In this document: positions 14,719-19,503 of the stretch, one piece after another
Layout of the letters: each line of letters starts with the position of its first letter
How positions within the stretch are numbered: the stretch's first letter is position 1
Source: Methanofollis sp.
Lineage (GTDB): Archaea > Halobacteriota > Methanomicrobia > Methanomicrobiales > Methanofollaceae
NCBI GenBank assembly: GCA_028696365.1
Contig: JAQVHG010000010.1
Location: 1-19,503, forward strand
Reading direction: 5' to 3'
DNA length: 19,503 nt
Translations under genes and position numbers: made by a program
Notes under the pieces: generated by a model
What the model was told of the DNA's origin: nothing
What the model saw: the letters and a program-made list of their open reading frames with translations, nothing else
Databases searched by the model: none

Positions 14719-14861
14719 GGCTCTGTAGAAGCCCTCACCTATTTGTGTGGGGAGAATGCGTGTCCCCCGCCTTCCCCCTTCTTCGACCGGGATCGGGATC
14801 CCCACGATCATTTTCGTCCTGTATACCTGAGCCCAAGGTCCATGTTTGATTCTAAAGAGCC
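14719..14861. mobile_element. Hybrid MITE-like repeat, copy 9 (143 bp)
   Basis: The left half starts GGCTCTGTAGAAGCCCTC and is an inverted type I right end. The right half (from about 14791, CCACGATCATTTTCGTCC to GATTCTAAAGAGCC) is a type II end like that at 5324. The flanks CAAATCAA and CTCTATTC do not match. It combines the two end types in one element. Confidence 0.65.
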
Positions 14862-14879
14862 CTCTATTCTACTTTATTC

Positions 14880-15131
14880 GGATCTGTAGAAACCCTCATC
14901 TATTGTGTTGGGGAGACGTGTGTCACCCGCCTTCCCATCTCATCTCTTCGGCCGGAGGCGCTGCCCCCGGACCCCCGGATGAAGATAGTAGTGCTATGAA
15001 GGCAGAATAGATGACATGACAAAGGGGCTGCCGTCCTCGACCTATCGTGTTGTCCTATCGTGTTGTGGTGGGGAGTTCGGAGGGCACGTCCTCCGCCAGA
15101 GAGATTCATCGAGAGGATTTTCTACAGAGCC
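14880..15131 (-). mobile_element. MITE-like repeat, copy 10 (252 bp) with exact 8-bp target duplication
   Basis: Starts GGATCTGTAGAAACCCTC and ends GAGGATTTTCTACAGAGCC. Flanks CTTTATTC (14872-14879) and CTTTATTC (15132-15139) are identical. It contains a short internal tandem duplication (CCTATCGTGTTGT twice, about 15040-15065). The insertion lies 18 bases beyond the stop codon of msvR. Confidence 0.93.
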
Positions 15132-15148
15132 CTTTATTCTTTATTGGC

Positions 15149-15898
15149 CTAATTGATCACGAACCGACAGTAGGGATCGCCCGCTGCATAACAGTGTGTT
15201 TCGGTGACCTTCACCTCTCTTCCAAACTGAGCGGAGAAGATAGCGGTAAGGACACCTGTGTCAAAGGAACAGGCAGGGCGCCCGATCTTCGGGAGGTCGA
15301 CACACTCGAAACAGTCGTAGACGAAGATCTCGAAAGGCGCCGCAGGTCCGGCCTCGATCCGACCGAGGCGGTGTTCATCCCAGAAGTGAGCGATCTTGCC
15401 GAAGAACTCGTCGGCATCCCCCCCGGTAAGAGACGGCGCCACCGCCTCTCCGATCTTTCTCCCGGCCTCGAAGAGGATGGGGTCAAGGGTGACCCCGGTC
15501 TGCATAAACATCGTCCTGAGCGTCCTGAACATCAAACGGTAGAAGGCGAAGGGGTCGCCCTCTGCCTCCTGGTACTCGGCGGCATAGCGTGCAAGTTCCT
15601 CAGGGATCTGGTCTGTCGCCGAGAGGGCGCCGACGCGGTCGGCAGCGATGAAGAAGATCTTTCGCCTGGCGTCTGTAGTGTCGGTTCGCTCGCCGAGGAT
15701 CCCCTCCTCCACCATATCCCGCAGATGGACCGAGACCGTGGACTTCGCCCTCCCGGTTTGCTCCACGATCGCGTCAAAGGGCATCTCTCCCTCTGAGAGC
15801 ATCTTCAGAACCGCTACCCTGACCGGACTTTTTACCGCATGGACTCGTCCCCTGCTTGCCAGGAGTTCGATTGAGCCACCTCTTCGTGCCGCACCCAT
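15149..15898 (-). CDS. msvR: MsvR-type redox-sensing transcription regulator (ArsR-like HTH + V4R)
   Basis: MsvR is a methanogen-specific regulator that senses oxidants through cysteines of its V4R domain and controls its own gene and the F420H2 oxidase gene in Methanothermobacter. The 249-aa product has a winged-helix domain at about 20-80 (VRVAVLKMLSEGEMPFDAIVEQTGRAKSTVSVHLRDM) and a C-terminal V4R domain with five cysteines (196, 199, 210, 236, 244), including YDCFECVDLP and the terminal HCYAAGDPYCRFVI. It is divergent from fprA over an 86-bp spacer with a perfect inverted repeat. A TATA-like ACTATATG about 28 nt ahead of the ATG suggests a leaderless mRNA. Domain order, length and neighbour all fit MsvR. 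Confidence 0.9.
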   Translation of the reverse strand: MGAARRGGSIELLASRGRVHAVKSPVRVAVLKMLSEGEMPFDAIVEQTGRAKSTVSVHLRDMVEEGILGERTDTTDARRKIFFIAADRVGALSATDQIPEELARYAAEYQEAEGDPFAFYRLMFRTLRTMFMQTGVTLDPILFEAGRKIGEAVAPSLTGGDADEFFGKIAHFWDEHRLGRIEAGPAAPFEIFVYDCFECVDLPKIGRPACSFDTGVLTAIFSAQFGREVKVTETHCYAAGDPYCRFVIN

Positions 15899-15932
15899 TG
15901 CAGAGAGATAGGATCGGAAGAATCATATAGTT

Positions 15933-15972
15933 TTGTTCGTATAGTATAGAATGTTAGTTTAGATACGAACAA
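15933..15972. promoter_or_regulatory. Perfect inverted repeat, probable MsvR operator between msvR and fprA
   Basis: TTGTTCGTAT (15933-15942) and ATACGAACAA (15963-15972) are exact reverse complements separated by 20 bp, with centres 30 bp or about three helical turns apart. They contain the TTCGTA/TACGAA core that I recall for MsvR boxes. TATA-like GTATAGTA (15939-15946) for fprA overlaps the left arm, and the msvR TATA lies directly beside it at about 15922-15930, so binding could block both promoters. Confidence 0.75.
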
Positions 15973-15973
15973 T

Positions 15974-15981
15974 TAGGAGAG
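15974..15981 (+). promoter_or_regulatory. Ribosome binding site of fprA
   Basis: TAGGAGAG stands 3-4 nt before the ATG at 15985, directly behind the operator arm. It fixes the fprA start and shows that this mRNA, unlike several neighbours, has a leader. Confidence 0.6.
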
Positions 15982-15984
15982 AAG

Positions 15985-17202
15985 ATGAAAGCCACAAAAC
16001 TTGCACAGGGCGTTTATTGGGTGGGCGCCATCGACTGGAACCTCCGTGACTACCACGGCTACACCCTGCCAGGTACGACCTACAACGCCTACCTCGTCGT
16101 CGGCGAGGAGAAGACTGCCCTCATCGATACCTGCTATCCAGGTTTCGAGGAGCAGGTGCTCGGCCGGGTGGCCTCGATCATCGACCCGAAGACGATCGAC
16201 GTGATCGTCGCAAACCACATCGAGGTGGACCACTCAGGTGGCCTGCCAAAGATCGCAAAGATGCTCCCTAGCGTCCCGATCTACTGCACCGAAGTTGCAG
16301 TCCAGGGGCTTGCCCGCCACTACGATACGAAGGACTGGAACCTGCAGGTGGTGAAGACCGGCGAGACACTCGACCTTGGGCAAAAGACCCTGGTCTTCCT
16401 AGAGGCGCCGATGCTCCACTGGCCAGACTCGATGTTCACCTATCTTGCCGAAGAGGAGATCCTCTTCCCGAACGACGCTTTCGGGCAGCATGTCGCCTCC
16501 TCAAAACGTTTCGATGACGAACTGGGAAAAGACATCGCTCTGGCCCACGCGAAGAAATTCTTTGCAAACCTGATCATCCCCCTCGCCCCGAAGGTGCTGA
16601 AGAAACTCGGCGAAGTCGGGGATCTCGGCATCGGGATCAAGATGATCGCCCCGTCCCACGGGATCATCTGGCGCACCCATGCCGCCGACATTGTTACCGC
16701 CTATGTCGAGTGGTCGAAAGGTGTCTCAAAGGACAAGGTGACGATCGTCTATGACACCATGCACGGGGCGACTGACATGATGGCGAAGGCCCTGGCCGAC
16801 GGCGCGATGGACGGCGGTCTCGAGGTGAAAGTCTGCCTCCTCAAGGACGGGAGGTATGAGGGGTGCCACCGTTCTGATATTGTCGCCGAGATGCTCAACT
16901 CGAAGGCCCTCCTTGTCGGTTCGCCGACCCTCGGAGACGAGATGCTCCCGACGGTCGCAGGGTTCCTTTCGTACCTCCGTGGCCTGCGGCCGGGGCGCCT
17001 GACGCAGAAGAAGATCGGGTTTGCCTTCGGTTCGCACGGCGGTCACGGCGGGGCGGTGGACCAGATTACCGATGACCTGAAGACCGCCGGGATCGAGGTG
17101 GTCGAGGGTGGCATGGAAGTCTATTTCAAGCCTGATACCGACGAGCGCGAGGCATGCTACCGGGCAGGCCTTGCTCTTGCCGATCAGGTCACACAGATGT
17201 GA
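15985..17202 (+). CDS. fprA: F420H2 oxidase, flavodiiron protein
   Basis: FprA (also called FpaA) reduces O2 to water with F420H2 and protects methanogens from oxygen. The 405-aa protein has an N-terminal metallo-beta-lactamase-like domain with the di-iron ligands His78, Glu80, Asp82 and His83 (NHIEVDHSGG), His145 (MLHWPDSM), Asp164 (FPNDAFG) and His225 (PSHGIIW). A flavodoxin domain follows from about residue 250 (VTIVYDTMHGATDMMAKALADG, SPTLGDEMLP, GSHGGHGGAVDQI), which binds FMN. All ligands are present and the length is normal. It is transcribed divergently from msvR, from a promoter overlapped by the probable operator. No rubredoxin gene follows, unlike the Methanothermobacter arrangement. 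Confidence 0.96.
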   Translation: MKATKLAQGVYWVGAIDWNLRDYHGYTLPGTTYNAYLVVGEEKTALIDTCYPGFEEQVLGRVASIIDPKTIDVIVANHIEVDHSGGLPKIAKMLPSVPIYCTEVAVQGLARHYDTKDWNLQVVKTGETLDLGQKTLVFLEAPMLHWPDSMFTYLAEEEILFPNDAFGQHVASSKRFDDELGKDIALAHAKKFFANLIIPLAPKVLKKLGEVGDLGIGIKMIAPSHGIIWRTHAADIVTAYVEWSKGVSKDKVTIVYDTMHGATDMMAKALADGAMDGGLEVKVCLLKDGRYEGCHRSDIVAEMLNSKALLVGSPTLGDEMLPTVAGFLSYLRGLRPGRLTQKKIGFAFGSHGGHGGAVDQITDDLKTAGIEVVEGGMEVYFKPDTDEREACYRAGLALADQVTQM

Positions 17203-17307
17203 GCCTCCGCGGGAGGATCTGCACACACCTCACCTCTGGGGGCACTTCCTGCCCCCCTCATATTTGAGTATCATTATATTGCTTCCGTCCCCATGGGGTA
17301 ATATCCC

Positions 17308-17919
17308 ATGGTATACCGTCCAAAACTTTCTGGGATCTATCTCGCGTACGCCGTCCAGGCCCTCATCCTCTTCCAGGTAGGTTACAGCATTTATATAGGG
17401 GACTTCTTTCTGGCAATTGTCGGATTTTTTGGGTTTTTCCTCACCACAGTCCCGCACATTGTTAGCAGGCGCACCGACATCTGCATGCCTTGGGAGGTCA
17501 ATCTCCTCATCGCGCTTTCTCTGTATCTCCACGTGGCTGGACACATCTCAGAATATTATGACCTATTCGCCCCGTACTACGACAAGATCGCTCATTTCGT
17601 CTCTTCAATTACGGTTTCAGTCCTTGGGTTTGCGATGGTCCTTATCGTCGACCGATATAGCGGTCTAAGACTGACGCGGCCGATGATCGTCTTCTTCATT
17701 GTGATCTTCACGATGGCACTTGGGGCGTTCTGGGAGATCTACGAATTTGTCTTCGACAATCTCTTTGGGACTCAACTCCAGCACGGGCTTGAAGACACGA
17801 TGTACGACCTTATCTTCGACCTCGTGGGGGCGGTGATCATCGCCGTGGTCGGGAACTTCTACCTCAGACGAGTGGAGAAAGAGGAGATGGCGAGGATGTT
17901 CCTGCATCCTGGGCAGTGA
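17308..17919 (+). CDS. Multi-pass membrane protein, YjdF/DUF2238-like
   Basis: The 203-aa protein has about six hydrophobic segments (for example LSGIYLAYAVQALILFQVGYSIYI, FFLAIVGFFGFFLTTVPHIV, FVSSITVSVLGFAMVLIV, MIVFFIVIFTMALGAFWEIYEF). Polar signatures lie in or near the membrane: YYDKIAHF, GAFWEIYEFVFDNLFGTQLQHGLEDTMYDLIFDLVGA. This His/Glu/Asp pattern resembles YjdF/DUF2238 membrane proteins, of unknown function; the assignment is from memory and moderate. An A/T-rich CATTATATTG at 17270-17279, about 33 nt ahead of the ATG, may be its TATA box, so it is probably not in the fprA transcript although it follows by 105 nt. Confidence 0.7.
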   Translation: MVYRPKLSGIYLAYAVQALILFQVGYSIYIGDFFLAIVGFFGFFLTTVPHIVSRRTDICMPWEVNLLIALSLYLHVAGHISEYYDLFAPYYDKIAHFVSSITVSVLGFAMVLIVDRYSGLRLTRPMIVFFIVIFTMALGAFWEIYEFVFDNLFGTQLQHGLEDTMYDLIFDLVGAVIIAVVGNFYLRRVEKEEMARMFLHPGQ

Positions 17920-18221
17920 TGAGGTGGCGGAAGCCTTCCATGAAAGCCGCTGATTCAATGTTATTTCTTCAGGGGGATATCACTGACTCAGTAGAATTCC
18001 TGTGGATGGCTCTCTCTGCGGAGGGCCGGGAAGGCACAATCGATGACCATGAAGAGCGTATTGCTGTCTGCTACCTATCGTGTGCGCGGGGGGTCCGGGG
18101 GGGGCGGGCGGCAAGTTCCCCGCCAGAGAGATCCATCCGGAGGATTTCTACAGAGCCATGAAAAGAAAAAGAAATCCTCATATTTGATGGCCTGAGGTCC
18201 AGGCATTTCTGACGATCAGGA
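17920..18221. other. Convergent gap with a rearranged mobile repeat
   Basis: The 302 bases between two convergent genes hold the repeat at 17985-18157. Nothing else is recognisable. Confidence 0.6.
17985..18157. mobile_element. MITE-like repeat, copy 11 (173 bp) with two left ends
   Basis: The right terminus GAGGATTTCTACAGAGCC is a left end in inverted orientation, as is most of the interior. The left terminus (GACTCAGTAGAATTCCTGTGG and the following CTCTCTCTGCGGAGG) is also a left end, in direct orientation. The right end is missing. Flanks ATATCACT and ATGAAAAG show no duplication. Confidence 0.65.
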
Positions 18222-19346
18222 TCAGACCCCGCTGATCCCCATGATCATGATGGAGAAGAGGACTAGGTCATAGGTGGCATGGGTGATAGCGCTGACCGTC
18301 GTGGACGTCCTGGCCCGCAGGAGGGCGAAGACCAGACCGGCTAGGAAGACCGAGAGGACGCCGTCCCACGCATATTGGTAGGCATGGAGAGAGGCAAAGA
18401 CCAGTGACGAGAGGAGGATCCCAAAGCGCGGCTGGAGCACCCCGCGGACCGCCACCTCTTCCCCGACCCCGGCAACGATCGCCGCTACGATCGCCGTGAC
18501 AGGAGTAAGGTACGAACTGAAGAGCGCCTCGGTGTAGGCCTCGTCGGTGACATACCACCCGAAATATTCCCAGATTGCGACGATGACCTGGTCTACCACC
18601 CCAAAGACAAGAACCAGGCCAAGCCCCACTGCCACGGCGAAGGAGAACGAACGGAGGGTGGGCCTGACCAGGCCGAGACGGTCGAGGACCTCGGGGAGGG
18701 AACGCTTCACAAAGAGCCCTACCGCAAGGAACGCGCCGCCGAGTGTCCATACCAACCCGTAGAGGCTGATCTTCGCCGCCTCAGATGGATCGAGACTGAA
18801 CTCCATGGAAGGATCCCCGATGAGGTCGACGAACGGTGGGTGCCCGATGACCAAGAGGGGGATGAGGGGCATGAGGGTGATGGCCGCGACCACGACAAAG
18901 GCTGTGGTATGGACAAAGTTCTCAGGGTCGATCGGGATCCACCTGGCAAGGTAGCGTCTGAGCCGCACAGAATAGAGGAACAGACAGAGCGCAGTTGCAC
19001 CAAGAGCAAGTACGAACCCGGCCAGGAGGGGCATTGCAGCTTCTATCGGAAACTCCGTGGCATCCATGACGCCGAACCAAGGGGCGATGGAGAAGATCCA
19101 ACTGACAAGCGCAAGTCCCAGGACAAAGAGCGCGGTGAGCACCATGACCACCGGCCGCAGGCGCGGACGGTCGAGGGCAAGAAATGCCAAGGTGGCGATC
19201 AGAAAGATCGGGGCTGCTTCCGCACCGGCGGAGAAGAAGAGCCCCAGATCGCTTTGTGGGTCGCCGGAGAACCCGAAGACCAGAGCGATCGCTCCGGCTA
19301 TCAGGGCGAGTAATACTAAATAGGGGTGATATCTCTGCGTATCCAT
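18222..19346 (-). CDS. CPBP-family intramembrane metalloprotease
   Basis: The 374-aa protein belongs to the CPBP (CAAX protease / bacteriocin-processing, Abi) family of membrane glutamic/metal proteases. About nine to ten membrane segments are visible. The family motifs lie near the C-terminus: GVGEEVAVRG (Glu296-Glu297, Arg301), VFASLHAY (His321) and AITHATYD (His356, Asp360). The N-terminal 200 residues form an extra block of helices beyond the usual CPBP core of about 200-250 aa. Such proteins cleave membrane-associated substrates, for example prenylated proteins in eukaryotes; the archaeal substrate is unknown. The ATG at 19346 has a weak AGGAA upstream. The gene has its 3' end facing the YjdF-like gene. 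Confidence 0.92.
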   Translation of the reverse strand: MDTQRYHPYLVLLALIAGAIALVFGFSGDPQSDLGLFFSAGAEAAPIFLIATLAFLALDRPRLRPVVMVLTALFVLGLALVSWIFSIAPWFGVMDATEFPIEAAMPLLAGFVLALGATALCLFLYSVRLRRYLARWIPIDPENFVHTTAFVVVAAITLMPLIPLLVIGHPPFVDLIGDPSMEFSLDPSEAAKISLYGLVWTLGGAFLAVGLFVKRSLPEVLDRLGLVRPTLRSFSFAVAVGLGLVLVFGVVDQVIVAIWEYFGWYVTDEAYTEALFSSYLTPVTAIVAAIVAGVGEEVAVRGVLQPRFGILLSSLVFASLHAYQYAWDGVLSVFLAGLVFALLRARTSTTVSAITHATYDLVLFSIMIMGISGV

Positions 19347-19404
19347 AGTGTTCCTGTGTCGTCTAGATCTGCAGGCATCAGGTATAGAGATGACCTCTTA
19401 TTTT

Positions 19405-19503
19405 GGCTCTGTAGAAATCTTCTTAATGAATCTCAGTGGCGGGGGGCTTGCCGCCCCGGACCCCCCGCCACACGATAGGTCGATGAAGGCAGCACTCTTG
19501 TCA
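19405..19503 (+). mobile_element. MITE-like repeat, copy 12 (runs off the window)
   Basis: Left end GGCTCTGTAGAAATCTTC, followed by the GGCGGGGGGCTTGCCGCCCC hairpin and CACGATAGGTCGATGAAGGCAG, in the same order as in copies 7 and 8. The right part lies outside the window. It sits 58 bases upstream of the CPBP gene start, within or near its promoter region. Confidence 0.85.

Larger units (their letters stand above)
14652..15148. other. Convergent gap with two mobile repeats
   Basis: The 497-base gap between the 3' ends of two convergent genes consists almost entirely of the hybrid repeat at 14719-14861 and the full-length copy at 14880-15131. No coding frame is supported. Confidence 0.7.

Noticed and set aside
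4849..19503. The repeats as a CRISPR array or as REP-like regulatory palindromes at fixed spacing.
   Set aside because: The copies are long, irregularly spaced, in both orientations, without uniform spacers, and several have target-site duplications typical of transposition.
1..19503. tRNA or rRNA genes.
   Set aside because: I looked for the conserved tRNA arms and rRNA motifs in the gaps and saw none; a covariance-model scan would be the proper test.

Overview
The window looks like a chromosomal segment of a hydrogenotrophic methanogenic archaeon, most likely of the order Methanomicrobiales. The grounds are a frhADGB-type F420-reducing hydrogenase cluster, an F420H2 oxidase (FprA) divergent from an MsvR-type V4R regulator, methanogen-type small conserved proteins, archaeal TATA boxes about 26-28 nt ahead of several start codons, and fairly GC-rich coding DNA. 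The order is an inference; membership of the methanogens is well supported.

Layout. Positions 2-3446 hold the 3' part of frhA, then frhD, frhG and frhB, tightly packed or overlapping. frhG carries a long charged N-terminal extension. From 3575 to 4780 there are four small genes: a 71-aa protein with its own promoter, a DUF2124-like protein, a 40-aa single-helix protein and a PspC-domain protein. At 5570-6763 is a CPA2-type cation/proton antiporter. At 7494-8150 (-) and 8240-8671 (+) lie a 2H phosphoesterase and an FKBP/SlyD-like prolyl isomerase. At 9439-11593 there is an operon of a DUF432-like protein, an MscS channel and a HEAT-repeat protein. A second HEAT protein, membrane-anchored, lies at 13560-14651. 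The divergent pair msvR / fprA spans 15149-17202 around a perfect 10+10 bp inverted repeat that is probably the MsvR operator. A YjdF/DUF2238-like membrane protein and a CPBP-family membrane protease close the window.

The least ordinary part is what lies between the genes. Nearly every non-divergent intergenic gap contains a non-coding mobile repeat of about 140-250 bp with terminal inverted repeats of the form GGCTCTGTAGAAAYCCTC / GAGGRTTTCTAYAGAGCC. I count about twelve copies or remnants, roughly 2.4 kb or one eighth of the window. Two copies have exact 8-bp target-site duplications, and two others have duplications with one mismatch, including a 53-bp element that is essentially two ends and nothing else. 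Several copies are rearranged: two inverted parts in one insertion, two left ends, or a hybrid of two end types. This is a MITE-like family, apparently moved in trans, with no transposase in the window. A separate diverged direct repeat of about 220 bp lies in the 1.97-kb gene-poor gap at 11594-13559.

How the genes fit together: Frh reduces F420 with H2, and FprA uses F420H2 to reduce O2 to water under control of the redox-sensing MsvR. The antiporter and the MscS operon deal with ions and osmotic stress. FKBP, PspC, HEAT and CPBP proteins suggest protein and envelope maintenance.
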